NCBI GenBank assembly: GCA_902702965.1
Contig: CACRXP010000164.1
Coordinates: forward strand, 426,908-490,907
Direction: 5' to 3'
Length of the DNA: 64,000 nt
DNA from: Spirometra erinaceieuropaei
Lineage: Eukaryota > Platyhelminthes > Cestoda > Diphyllobothriidea > Diphyllobothriidae
Shown: piece after piece, positions 44,060 to 57,142 of the stretch
Layout of the letters: the number at the start of each line of letters is the position of its first letter
Position numbering within the stretch: position 1 is the stretch's first letter
Notes under the pieces: model-generated
Seen by the model: the letters and a program-made list of their open reading frames with translations, nothing else
Told to the model about the DNA's origin: nothing
Database searches by the model: none
Program-made: the position numbers and the translations under genes

Positions 44060-47000
44060 ACACAAAATACGTAATAGATGATATGAGCGTGTTTGGGCTC
44101 GCTGGAAAATTGAGATATTCAGCTCCCGCTAACCTGGGGCGCACGCCTAAAGCCAATGGAACAGTCTCGCCTACTCACCCACAGGTTAGAGGGATAGCAT
44201 CTAGTAGCAAAGCCAAAAAGCAGGTCCCGGTAGGTCTGTGTACAGAGCTGCTAGCAAGAACAAGAGCAGGGCTGCTTTCTGATGCGAGTTTCGCATTTCT
44301 TTAATGATCTGTCTAAATCGAACTAACTCTAGCCGTCATAAAAATCGACACCATCCCAACCGTTCAACACATAGCAAGTACTAGTTTGGCGGGAGCATTA
44401 AACAGGCATTTATTCCGGGATATTGAGCGGTCCACTGTCTGTCCAAAATTGAGCGTGGCGAGGCCAAAGGGCAACAAACTTTATCAACGCGCCTGGACAG
44501 AATCGTCCGTGTTGATTGCCAGCTGCTACTTGTAAAAGTTCTCAGGTAGAAGCTTTTAGCGCCTCAGTCGACCACGGTGCAGGCAGTCAGTTAGCTCAAC
44601 AGGAAGAGATCGGGTCGGCGAACGAGGAAATTAGGATACCCAAAAGCAGAATGGGCGGTGACGACAGGCGTTCGCTTGCAGTCATTATGCGACTGCTCAT
44701 TCACCGAGGAGGCATGCGGATAGTTCTCGCTCTCTCGCAAAGGAGGAGGGACAGTGACACAACAGGCCACAAGGACAGTGTAGAAAAACAGAACGGGGTC
44801 TCTGGTAGAGAATCTCCGGGGTGTGCGTAACGAAAAATCTACCGGAAGCACAATAAATCGACCTCAGAGGGATGCAAGGGGACATATCGGTGGAAACAGT
44901 TTACCCATGCTAAGTCGTGATATTCCCAATCATTGGCTTGAAACCCTATCCAGTGGGGATATATAGGTTAATTAAATAGAAACCCGACACTGTAACTGGT
45001 AGGGACTCGCTTGAATGACTTTCCCTCTTTACTCAGTTTTCCGTGTGGCCGACTCCATCTTGAGGATCGCTGAGAATCGAAACTCCTCACACCTAACTGC
45101 TGTTGGCGACACAGTTCACTGGGCTAGTATTTATTCGTACTGTGATAAGTAACGTACTCCACTAATCCAATAACCGTTGACCTCCAGTGACCGCCTTTAT
45201 GCTACATACACTCCAGCAATAGTTCGCCGTGAATTTGGTTGTCACATGGTCTAGCAGACTGCATTTCACCGTCTAGTACTTGCCTGGTATTCAAACAAAC
45301 TGAGGATTTACGGAAAACTAGCCGATCCAGAGCAATGACAGTGAACTATGCATAAAGAGCGAGAGCTGTCAGAGGAAGCTAACTTACCCATGTTTGCCTT
45401 TATTGTACAACTTTAACTCGTCCGCAATGTCCTCTTCTTGTGTGAACGACTCCCAATCTCGCTTAGATTTTTCCTAGACAGAACGGATATAGAAGGGTTG
45501 AGTTTAGAGCTGGTTAAGTTCGGTTTGACAAATAAAGGCTCGGAAGACGACATTACTCAGTACCATCGACGACCCAAGCGTCTTTGGTATGCCTTAGACC
45601 TCATTAATAATTGATCGGAGTATTCGGGTACGGCTTCTGACTGAAAATACTACTTAAGTAACATTGCAAACCGATTAACATGGGATAGAGCCTGATTCCC
45701 AGTCATCTGCGCAATTTGCACGCGGAAAAAAGCACTGCTTGCGCAGTGGGTGTTTTTTCCATCGACCTTCGATACCTGCGGAAATTTAATCATATTTTGC
45801 AGGAGGGATGCACAAAGAATTTAGTCTACTCCGCATATGACACCTGATGGGGAAGGGCGCATTCAATCAAAAAGAACGTCTACTAAAAACTGCAAACTGC
45901 GTTTCCGCTGGTTTTCGAGGTCAATAAAATTTAGTTGATGCGAATTCCAACAACTTCAGATCAGCCCTCTGGTACTCACAAGGCGTTGCGATGGATATGG
46001 ATGAAGTTGCATACTCTATGACCAATAGTAATGAACAAGGAGATAATAGACAACCTAGTTAAAAGCATGGGCGTCTTGAAAACCATAATGATTTAATAAA
46101 TCTTTTTAAAAGTCAACTGCCTCTTCCCCCAAGTAGGACATTTGAAATGACATAATCTCCCGTGTAATAATGTCTAAAAGTGGGATTTCTGTGTAGTTCC
46201 GTTATACAAAAATGAATGAACTTGTGCGGACATTGAAACCGATGAAAGAGCACATACTACCTAGGTGGTTCCAGGAACAATTTGCATGCGCGGATGACAA
46301 GGTTCCCAATCAAAAGCTAGCACACCGTCGTAAAGAACTTAACTTTGGAATACATCCCCTATCAGTCTGCTTTGAGAACTTCCACAAGTCATCATGTCCG
46401 TCGGAGAGCCTATTGAAGACTACTGGCCGAGGCTTAATGAGTTTCTGCGCGCACTGAAAATCGACAGCCTGTCACGCAGAGGCCCCAATTAGATTTGCGA
46501 AAAAGGTGCGGAAATAAGTGTCTCGAAGAAGGCAAAAACGAAAATAAGACAGGAAAATGAGCTACGGCTAAGTGTGTGGGGAATCACAAAACTATACAGC
46601 CTTATTAGACCTGTGCATAAGGCAGAAGCAATTGCAGATTAAACAAAGGTTCATTACACAGTTTAGCTTGGGCTGCACGGGGACCAGGGAGAGCGTTTAG
46701 ACAATAAGTCGCTGAGTCTGCTTAAAAAACGGGTTGTCTGAATAACATAACGACGGACTCTTACCAGAGTACTGAGCTTTGGTGCGGATCCGGGAAGCAG
46801 GGCCGAAGACTTTAGCCGCTTAAGAGCATCGCACAGACGATCGTTACTGGCGAGGGCACGCCTGGAGGGTAAAAAAATGTGTATCAAGTAAATTTTACCG
46901 CGAAGATTTCTGACAGGGAAGTACCGCTCATGGCTCCCAATGCTTCGTCAAACCGTTCAGAAGGGCACACAAACTCAAATTTTCAAGAGTCAATCAGGGT

Positions 47001-50000
47001 ATCACTCAAATTTGCAGTCATGATGACAAGAAGACAGGGAGATGGTAGTCACACGCAATACGTTCTTTCATACTGCGAGTAAAAGTCAATGGAAACAACC
47101 TAGACGCATTTCAGCCGGCTGGGAAGGTCTGGTATTAGTAGGAGTATAACCCGTTTGAGGAAAACAAGAGAGAGAATTGTGCTTGCCTTCAAACAAAAAA
47201 CTAGAAACCAAAAAATTGACGCTAAGAGCAGTCCGCCAACTTACACGACACACTGGGGCAATTTAGCAAAAGGGAACATTTAAACCACCCAAAATATGGG
47301 TTAATGGCGAACGTACTTGGGCGCTAGACCATTTGATGGGCCGGATATGGCGGCAGGCCTGGAGATTGTCGAGTTTCTGAAACCGACGCAAAGACACTAA
47401 GGCTTGCTTTGTGTTGCATTTTAAAGTTTCCGAGACTTCGTTGAGGCTTTTTGCAAAGGAAATCCCATAAACAAACAAATAACACACAAAGAGGGGATGT
47501 ATGGTTTAAAAGGCCAGACTTGTGCGGATGTCTGGGATACGTAATAATAGCCAGTACACAGCTACAATGTCCTCTTATGAATCTTACTCGTCAAATATGT
47601 CAGGTCTAGATGCCCTGCAAAGGCCGATATTCAAGTGCCATTGCGCTCGTAAGGCGAACAATCTTCTATATAACAATGAAGTGAAAGGGAAGATTACTCA
47701 AGACACTAGACAGACACGCAAAAGTCTTATTTGTAAGTCACAAAATACGCGGAAAACAAGCATTTTCCATGAGATTACTGTGTTGGCCCGAGAAAGGTGT
47801 TTAAATGGATGCAATAAATTTGATGGAGGTCTCCATGTAGCAAATGGGACAACAACTAAAAACTAACATGAGAAGCATGCGCGAGAGCACTGGCAATGAG
47901 AAACATGGAAGTTTGGAAGAATATTCTTTTCTTTCTGTGATGCTGGAGCACTTCGGGCGATAGAAAGGGCGACTTCGCGCTGTTAATTGTAACGGGTGCC
48001 TTGAATTAAGTCTGTTTAGGATTCGGTGTGATTGGGCTTTTTCATTATCCGGACATCTTCAAGAGCAAAACCTCCAATTCAAAACGTGCCGAGCCCAAAA
48101 TATGCCTTAAATAGTCCCTTGTGCGTCTCTTCAAACAAGAAACTACCTGGTCGTGGTCTTATCCGCATTCAAAGGGTTGCGACGGATGCTTTACGGTCAA
48201 GCTACTGCAGGACCTACTGGTTGCTTACTTATATCGTTAAGTGAAACTTATCTACGGCATACATTTGAAACCTCCCCAGTCATGTCATACTCTGATGAAC
48301 TCTTATCTCATTAACCCTCCCCTGTTTCTCGTTTTAGTTGGGATAAGTCGACTGTAAGGCGAATGAGGCCGAATATCAGGGTACTCATTCATCTCGATCC
48401 CTTCATCCTCTTTGTTCGTGCTGCCTCATTTGCGCAATTGTGACCATTCCGATTAAGACAGGTCTTCCCTGCTACAACTGGGGGAGGTCGGAGTCCAGGA
48501 ATTTTGTTGCCAGGGACGATAGTTAAACATATTAGTAATTATATCTAGTCTTATGGTAGGGAAGGTAAACGATAGGATCGGAGAGGTTGAAGACTTCAAC
48601 ACATTTTTAAATAAGAGGGCGTACCACATAGGCACAAATGTATGCAGTGGGGCACAGTTCTTAAACCCTCCCTGAGTTGTTTGCAAACGTCGAGGGCTAT
48701 ATAGGAAATTAAAATACACTCACTTGTTGGAAAGGGAGGACGTAGGTTCAGCACAACTTGTCCTGGAAGAGAAAACCGCAAAAATGCATGACGCAGCCGG
48801 TCTGGCCACCATTATGTCAATCGAAACCATAGAGAATAGCTGGATGAGGATGGTCAAAAGTTCAGGGCAATGCGCTAGGTAGACAACCTAAATTATAGTC
48901 ATTTTGACTCATTTTAGGTTGAAATTCGTCTTGTAGTTCATAGTCAAGTTATACTACTAAGGTGCATCCTCTTTGTTCATAAGCTCTGACGTTGCAGATC
49001 GAATGTGGATGCCCTGGAGCGATGCTTACCGTTGCTGACGAACAATTTAAAAGGGAGTGGTCTAGTTTGTCTGAGTCAACATCTAAGGAAACGAACATGA
49101 CTCAGCCAAATAAAGAAGCTTCCGAAAATCCTAGATCATTCTAGTTCTGGAAGGCAAAATGAACCTTTGAATACAAAGATTGGAGTTAAACTCTGTATGA
49201 CCTGAGTTACGGCGGCTACAAAAACCAACTTACTTGGCAGTACTGCTGGTCGAAAGGACTGAAGAGACATTGGAAACGCCAAAGGAACTGGCACATGCGT
49301 TTGGCCTACAGAAAAAAGGGAGCATAAAGACCTATACTTTTGCCTTCAAAGAGCATCTCCGATAAAATAAATACACGGTAAAAGCAAGCTTGCTTAACCA
49401 GGTATGATACAATGCATTATAGTAATCACTCGGCTTCACTCTATCGCTGACTGAATATATAAGCATAGCTAACTATATATCCCGAATCTTTTGCTAGTCT
49501 GCGGAATTCTGAGGACAATGGCCCTTATTATTTCTTGTTTCCTCAGATGATTTCAAGGAGTCTTCCCTAGTATCTAATAGAAGACTGCGTTATAATTGAT
49601 CACATATCAAAATATTCGGACTGCTTCGAGTGACGTGGAAATCTCGGTGAGACAGGTGTCTTGTTTAACAAGCAAGTATTGACGAAGTTGCTCCTATAAA
49701 AGACGATATTGGCGACATTCTCTCAAGGAGATGCATTAGATTACCCTGAACTTATAATGTCATCAAGGACATGGTAAGGACCAGACGTACGTTCCCGTGG
49801 GTTTGACCGCGGTGGGAGTTTCCTGAGGAGCGCGCTGGAGAACGTTAACGAAGTATATGGGCTACCTGGGTAACAGTCTCGGTTTCCTTAAGAAATTCAT
49901 TCCAGACAGCATCACGGTCCAAAACTTTTTCGGGAGAGGACTTTTTTACGGCGACTGAAAGAGTATCTTCTTCATCCCTGGAAACAAGTAACAAATATAC

Positions 50001-50200
50001 ATTGTGCCATACTCGGAGGAAACGTCTTTATCATCACTACTATCTTCAGCATCTGCAGGAGGAATATACTCCTCGTCCGATGTGTCAAGGGAATGGTCCG
50101 AATCACCCATTTAGGTGCAACCGAGAGACCAGCCGTAGCGGTGCGACAACCGCGGACTCCATCAGACACTTTCTCCCCTTGTTTGAAACTACGTGAAGAT
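44060..50200. other. Unassigned 6-kb region
   Basis: Small open frames only, the longest 114 codons (47,522-47,866, plus; MRMSGIRNNSQYTATMSSYE...) and 104 codons (44,516-44,830, plus). None has recognisable motifs, signal peptides or splice context. No repeat elsewhere in the window matches. Probably old decayed repeats and intergenic DNA. Confidence 0.4.
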
Positions 50201-50202
50201 TG

Positions 50203-50325
50203 AAAAGTCAATTGGGCAAATACTTGTTTTCGGTAACTCTTCGTCAGGCCAAAGCGGTCACATAGAAGTTTAAAGTATGCTAAATTACATTCCTTATAAA
50301 AGATTCAGGGACAATTAACATGTTT
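50203..50325 (+). repeat. FB3-related end fragment
   Basis: TTGAAAAGTCA, TGTTTTCGG and CGTCAGGCCAAAGC in order match the left end of FB3 from 4,539, followed by weaker similarity for about 70 bases. The other arm is absent. Confidence 0.55.
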
Positions 50326-50414
50326 AGAAATTAGATCCTCTCTGGACTTCAAATACGATTGCATACTCTGTTATCGACATTCTTCTTGGCTTCATCACAT
50401 GAGTTTGTTATTTA

Positions 50415-51330
50415 AGTCAGTTTCAGTCAGTTTATTAAGGGAATGAGGCTTTCGCCCTTGAGCTCCCTATTCATATCGATAAACAGAAATAAAGTTATCA
50501 ATTACATCAGCAAATGCGAAAAGTTAAGAAGTTAGCGGTAAGTGTGAGCTAGGCGCAAACCGCCGCCGCTAAAACAATCATTATTATATGTACAGTAGGT
50601 TCTCAACAAGTGAGCGTCTAGTCTGCACTTAAAGGATTCGACACTTTCGGAAAGAACGACGGCATCAGGGAGTCCATTCCATGCCCCGATGACCCTGTGA
50701 GAGAAGGCGTTCCGTCAGACGTCCGAATGAGTCCGCTTCCTTTGCAGTTTGAAGGGATGAACACGCAGACAGTCAGTCCGGGCCAATTCAAAAAATTCAT
50801 CAAAGTCTAGGGCACACTCACGGCTTCTGACAATCCAGTAGGTTTGAATGAGATCGCCGCGCAGTTGCCTGTAATTTAGAGGAAACAGATTTGGTTCGGT
50901 CAGCCTGGTTTCGTAAGGCAAGTGATGGAGGTTCTTGACCATCTTCGTAGCCATCGCCTGTACTCTTTACAGTCGTTGATAATCTTTCTTTAACCACGGT
51001 CGCCAGGCCTGGACTGCATACTCTTAGTGAGACCGGACGAATGCCCCATAGGTTTTTCCGAACAGCTCCTTGTCGATCTGCACAAATCCTCGCCTCAGCG
51101 CAAATAACACCCTTGTCGCACTTTTGGCTGCCCTTTGACACTGTCATCTTTCGAACGCGTGACGCTATACGTGGTGAAATGCTCACATTTGCCGGGACGA
51201 TTGTGGACAACGCAACTCCGTCTACGCAAAAATCTCTTTTAGAAACTTTGAGGAATTTCGGAAGACTGACTACTCTCGTAACCTCGTACGCTACATGACG
51301 CGCCGTAAACACTTCGCGCATGAGGAGCAT
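50415..51330 (-). pseudogene. LINE X-family 3' fragment
   Basis: The minus strand gives ALRRGFVQIDKELFGKTYGA, EYAVQAWRPWLKKDYQRL, then (50,954-50,715) [38 protein letters not shown] and [17 protein letters not shown], then AFSHRVIGAWNGLPDAVVL. It ends in a tail reading AATAAACTGACTGAAACTGAC. It is the C-terminal RT region of the same family as LINE X and LINE Z, with stops and frameshifts. Confidence 0.8.
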
Positions 51331-53640
51331 AACGAGTTCATTAAATGATTAATTGTAATTCCTGAAAACATTCCATGAAAGGGCTATCTGCCAATCTCAC
51401 TAACAAGAGTCCTAAATAACCGTTCAATCTGCACTCGGTAGTAACGTTTAAGATAACTCTGGAAAATACAAGTCGAACCTAACTTCACCTATTCCTGAAA
51501 TTATTTCATGTGCTCCTTCAAGGTATTCGTACTTCTAATCTTGTTGCGGCGTGGAGAGGTTGAGTGTTTTTATCTTTTACTCGAAGTTCAGATTTCCAAT
51601 TGAGTAAAGAAGCCTTTTTCCTAAATATTTCCCAGACGTCCATATCAAATGCGACCGAGGAACATCATGCGGAACACAGCATTTGCCATAGGCATACAAA
51701 TGTATTAGGCATTATTTCGAGGGTTTTCTTTGCGAAATGCTAGAATGACCTGTGAATGAGGAAATATTCCTGTCGAGACTTGGGAGGAGTTTGTTGGCAT
51801 TATTCCGACAACACCACACTGGAGAGTAATTCCTATATCGGCAGTTGTTTTAATTCGATGTATATCGTGCATTCGGAACCCGGATATTTCTCAAAGAAAA
51901 CTCAAGATGTTTGATGATGTCTCCCTTTCTTATCTGTTCCATGAAACGATAGCGCTCTGAGTATTTATTATGCCAAGTCTTCAGGTAAACATAATCTGTA
52001 GAGATAACAACAATACGTACTGGTTTGCAGGATGGTGAAATACTAGAAGGACAGATAATCGTCTGTCTTATCCAGCCCATTACACGACTACAGGGCAAGG
52101 TCGACTCGATTTCGACACGTCGCTTGACAATGGAAAGCGTTAATAACCCAATACTATACAGTATATTCCACACGGTCACTCTTATTAAGGCGATTACATT
52201 CTTATCGACCAGCTTAATTTAATCGTACTATATTTCGTAGTCTCCGTAGTTTAACCCGGATTATTTTTAACTCGCCAAAATTCTGCGGTTTATTAGTCCC
52301 TCCACTGCAAAAATAACTACGAGCCGAAGTCGGTTTTGCTTTTCAAATTCTGGAATAATGCAGATCTGTTCCTTTGCTTTCGAATTAGAACCCGACGAGG
52401 TCGGTCACAGGAATGAAAGACTGGATCTTTTGCTGAACAATGGCTGTGCATTTAAAAAAAACGAAGCTGGCGGTTGAACACTGAAGTTACGTGGAACCGA
52501 ATAAGGAACTTTCTGTGACGTCCGGCGACCTTATGCGATGCCTTGTGAGGGTGTCCTCCCGTTTACTTCTGTTTAGGGGGCTGTAATTGCTCTATTTTAC
52601 AGCATTTCGTGAAAACCACCAGGAATTTATCTGCAGTGGTCTCATATAATTTTGATATATAGAGACCTTTTTTCGTTTCCTTTCCGCCAAAAGTTATGTA
52701 TGGGGTAATTCCCTCACCGACTATAACAAAATACACATCTTTACCCATGTTATTTGTGGTTTTGGCACCAAAAGATGCGGGAAAGCTTTCCTAAAGTAGG
52801 GCTCTGGCGAAATTTTCCAGTCTGCAAACTGCCTGTTGAAATCTTTGATCAGTAGTCATGCGATGGTTTTCACAAAGTTCGTTTTGTTGTAGTGGTTACT
52901 GTAGACTTCTTTAGTTGGAAAACACTCAGAGAACCTGCCAGGTGTCGACTATTTTCCTCCTTCAAATCTCTAGTACGCGCGTGGTGAACCGTCCCCAACT
53001 AGGCTTAAACAATGTTCATTTGGTAGGTTGCTTCATGCAGGTGGTGACTATAGCTTCTCAAAGTTAAACTCTAAGTAGCAATCGCACCCTAATAACCAAC
53101 CTAAATGACGAACTAGGCCAGATGGGGAATCCGATAATGTGCGCATCCTCATCCCCCGGCAATTCTGTTTACTGTCCCACTACCTCCTTTCCCCTCTCCT
53201 CCTAAAACGTTCTACGGAGGTGACTAGCAATCCCGCAGATGTCCAAAGCTAACTGGGGTCAATCTACATTGAAAAAAACCGCGATTTATAGTGCAATTCA
53301 GAAATCTCCTGTGATGAATAAGCAGTCCTAGTAATGGGGTAGCACTACCTATCCCAACCCAGGCGAAGGAATTAGAAAAGATGCCTTAAATAAGTGGTGG
53401 GAAATTCCGCTATCTGTAAGCAGGCCAGAGCTCACAGACGAAAAACAGGCGGCCGGAACTCAATAATGTGCAGTTACGACCCCAGTCTCCATCCTCTCTG
53501 CCTTATTACAAGCTGCTAGAGTGAGCCTGCTCACTCTGGAAACCTGAACTACTCGTTCTACAGTAAAAAATTTAATGAACAATCGACCGGAAAGGAAGAC
53601 AGTAATATTTGTCCCTGAACTGGCGCACTGAAAGGTGGGC
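51331..53640. other. Unassigned sequence
   Basis: No coding frame above 110 codons, no RNA gene and no repeat shared with the rest of the window that I can see. Confidence 0.4.
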
Positions 53641-55745
53641 ATATCTGCCCTCAGGGAGACCCGATTCTTTGCATAAGGTCAGCCGAAGGATGTTGATGCC
53701 GATCATACGAAAATTGAGAGCGATGGGACTCTGAGATGGTCTTTTCGCCCAGGAGCGAAACCGTGAGATGATTACCCTATGTACCACGATACAACAGTGA
53801 CCGACCCATGAACCTGCGCCTACTCCTTCGGGAAACAAATTCGCTACCGCCATCAATGCCCACGTTCAGCTAATGAATAACTCCGGTGAGGTGAGGAACA
53901 ATTCCTACAAAGACTTGCATGCCATCCTGGCGACTGTGCCGAGGGTGAACAAGCTGATTGTACCTGTTTGCTTTAACTTTTTCTTCGGGATAGACCACAC
54001 TGCATGAAGGGGAGTGCTGGATTCCCTCCGGGATGGGGCGCCTGCAACGACCTCCACCTTCTGACAAACCTCGCCTGATTACCTCGTCCCCTCCTCTCCC
54101 TGCCTTACTTCTCCCGTCAAGCATCACCCACTTCCAACTTAGGCAAAGGCAATATGGATGAAATTCGGTTACCTCGACGACAACCGCTAGACTATGTTCT
54201 TGTCATGGGGCCAAACCGCTGCCGAATTTTGGTAACAAATGCAATCTGCAACACTTAAGGCTGGAAAGGTCGCTGTCTCGTAATCTCCAAGATGAGGTTT
54301 TGACTGCAGTCTGGCAAGAAACCATAAAATAAGCGAATCCTGTATAATGTGAACAGCTTTTGTTCTATTTGTCCGGTCACTGTCTCCAATAGGGTTTCAA
54401 AGGCGGTGTCAATCACCATTAAATATACTGATCTGACCTACTACGCTACCAATTGGCCAATCTCCCGAAATAAGTGCGGACTCCAGACTGCAAGGTCACG
54501 ATGGAGACACCGTGGCCCAAAATGCGAAACGTCATCCGCCTTGGTCATGCACATCGTCAGCGACAGGACTGGTTTTATGCGGCGACAGACAAACTGCAAT
54601 TACTTCTTCAAGAAGAATAATTTGCACAAAACCCACACTAAGAGCAGAACCAACGTAGACAGGACGGCCTTATTCAAATACGCTCCCTGGTGCAACAGCG
54701 GTTTAGGCAGATGAAAGATGCCTGAATAAATCGCAAAGCCAAAGAATTCCAAAGGTTCGTGGACGACAAAGAAACGAAGAAGTTTGCGCTTCAAATGAAG
54801 AAGGTTACGACTCCTGCGTAAGAGAAAGCACGCCGCTTGTTAGCACCGAGTTAACCACACATTTCTAAGAGAAATCACAATTTCGAGGCCCCCGGAAAAG
54901 CAACCCAACAATCGTCCTCAGCTGATTCTCGAAAACGGCCTATGTCGTCATTGGCTTCCATCCTCCAGTGGAAACCAACAGCGACCTGCAGCTCTTGCCT
55001 GTCCTTATAGGAGCTATCAGAGTTGTGCAACAAATATCCATCAGGAAAGCGCTGGGCTCCGAAGCGATCGCGGCCGAGGACTACAATGTTAGTGGCCCTC
55101 AGCAGAGGTGCAATCCTACAACGACATTCTAGGATATGTGACGGGAAATACGAGTCCTCCATGATTGCAAACACACAACCGACATCCATCCCTTCAAGCT
55201 GAGGGTAAATTGGCAACCCTTCAGTTATTGCGGAGGAATCTCGTTGCTGAAAACTGCCGGAAAGATCTCTGCTCGCATACTTCTTAACCAACTCAAAGGC
55301 CACTTAGAACGAGAACTTCTGCTGGAATGTCAGCGTGACTTCCGACGACACGATGTATACACCGGCGTGAACTTTGCTGCCCTGAAATTACAAAAGGGTG
55401 TCAGAAAATATATATCAACATGTTCTTTAACTTCAGGGACCTGACAGAGGCCTGTGACATAGCAATCCACTCGGAATATAGAAACCAATGCCGAATTGCA
55501 TATGCCTTGGTCGATCGACGTATATGGTGCGTCAGATTCACGACAGGGTGATGGCGCGCATCACAAACGATGAGATAGTCTCGGAAGCATTCGCAGTGAC
55601 AAGTGAAATCAAGTAGGTCTGCGCACACGCACCCACCCTCTTTAATCTCATGCTTTCTGTCATGCTGTAGCAAGTCTGTCGGGGCGAGCTCCCTGGGATC
55701 AACACCACCTATGAGATCGACAGCAAAACTGTCAACATAATTGTG
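53640..55745 (+). pseudogene. RTE-like LINE, endonuclease to mid-RT (outermost shell of nest)
   Basis: In shifting frames: SGNKFATAINAHVQLMNNSG and YKDLHAILATVPRVNKLIV near 53,830-53,975 (endonuclease), then NNLHKTHTKSRTNVDRTALF at 54,617, the linker region of the family. At 55,244 comes LKTAGKISARILLNQLKGHL with CQRDFRRHDVYTGVNFAALK (RT motifs 1-2). Many stops. It breaks off near 55,745 where a LINE A-type copy starts, and resumes at 63,176. Confidence 0.75.
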
Positions 55746-56156
55746 CCATAATTTTTCAGAATAACCCACTCTCAGAATGCCTCACCATAAAGGACCTAGG
55801 TCTAAGTTATACAAATTAGCTTGCTTTATCACCTCATGCAGATAGAATCTCTACCAAAGCCGCGCAGATATGTGTATTCATATTGCATAATTTTTCCTTC
55901 CTGAAATGAAGCTAAGACGTTATCAAATGTTTGTTCTTCCAGTTCTCGAATACTGCTGTCCTTTCTTCGGTTTAATGAACGCCTGCGACCGTAATAAAAT
56001 CGAACATGTTCAGAGGGTTTTCACTCGGAAACTGTTCTCTCAGACTTCGTCCGGTATTTCTTGTACTCCGAGATGTCAGCTGGCGAACATTACGTTTTAG
56101 TGAGTTAGAAGACTCGAAGCTGGCCTTTGCTTCCTTTTCCGCATTAATTCAAGCTC
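55746..56156 (+). pseudogene. LINE A-family copy, 5' piece
   Basis: A 5'-truncated copy starting within the RT thumb: FQNNPLSECLTIKDLGLSYT, then a stop, LALSPHADRISTKAAQICVF, VLPVLEYCCPFFGLMNACDR, VQRVFTRKLFSQTSSGISCT, CQLANITF and WVRRLEAGLCFLFRINSS. It stops at AGCTC (56,152-56,156), where the TIR-bounded element begins, and continues at 62,137. Confidence 0.85.
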
Positions 56157-56315
56157 CCCTGCCAGCACCAGCCCCGCCTAGCCCCGCCTGGCCCCCTCAA
56201 TAATGGCGGGGCTAGAGGGGACCATGAGAGGGCTAGGCAGGGCTGTGGAGGGGGCTGTGGCGGGGCATGCAACGCGATAGCCCCGCCTAGCCCCGCCAGC
56301 GAAAAAAAAATACGC
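56157..56315. repeat. GC-rich AGCCCCGCC repeat tract
   Basis: Direct and inverted copies of AGCCCCGCC / GGCGGGGCT are clustered over about 150 bases at the left end of the TIR element, so this end can fold on itself. Similar units lie at 62,080-62,112 at the right end. Confidence 0.8.
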
Positions 56316-57142
56316 AGGGGACGCCACATCCTCGCCCACTTTTGGCACCACTTTAAAATATCGTACTGTATACCGAGTCCCCTGAGGCGCAGTGCATCAC
56401 TGTTCCTACAGGTTACACGTCGGAACCCACCCTGCGTAGGTAGAGTACTACGGCATTAAATAGTACTCACAGTGACCCCGCCGTACACGTGCCCACTAAT
56501 CGGCAGCCAATATCAAATACACGCGACGCAAATTCATGTGAATGATTTATTTATTGTATAAACGAAAAAGGAATTGAAAAATATGTACAATCATAATAAA
56601 TGTCAGTGCCAGTAAATACATGGACGTCAACATATGTTATACCATTCAGTTGTGCGTTCCAAAAGTCCCCGCTCCGACGGCTGGTGCTTTAGTGATAGCC
56701 AGAGTAATTACGCTTCATAATTGCTTTGAATATTTAGTAAAAAACGATAAACAATTTGTATAAGTGGACTACGAACGCCAAGGCTAAATATACGTACATA
56801 GACATACAACTCGACTACTTGAACTGGCTGGTGAGTTAATAAATAAATTAATTTTATTTAATGCCAGTTTACAGGCATTGTCATGGGGAGCGATTAAACA
56901 TAAATCCGACCGGCAGTGAAAAAAAACTCCTGAGCTTAAGGGATAAAAATATAGCTGATGTTGGTTTTTGTGGTTTGGAGTGCTCAGGAGAAAAAACTGC
57001 CGGCGGTGGGAGAATATCGACCGTCAAGAAGGGGGGAGGTTGCACGGTATCGGAGATTATCGGACGTCAAATTCCTTTCATGAAGTTGGGGATATTCAAA
57101 GTAGAGGCGTTGAGGAACAGCTGGTGGGATCGGCCATAGTGT

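Noticed and set aside
54875..55303. 142-codon minus-strand frame
   Set aside because: Antisense to the RTE-like LINE linker and RT region; the plus strand explains the sequence.
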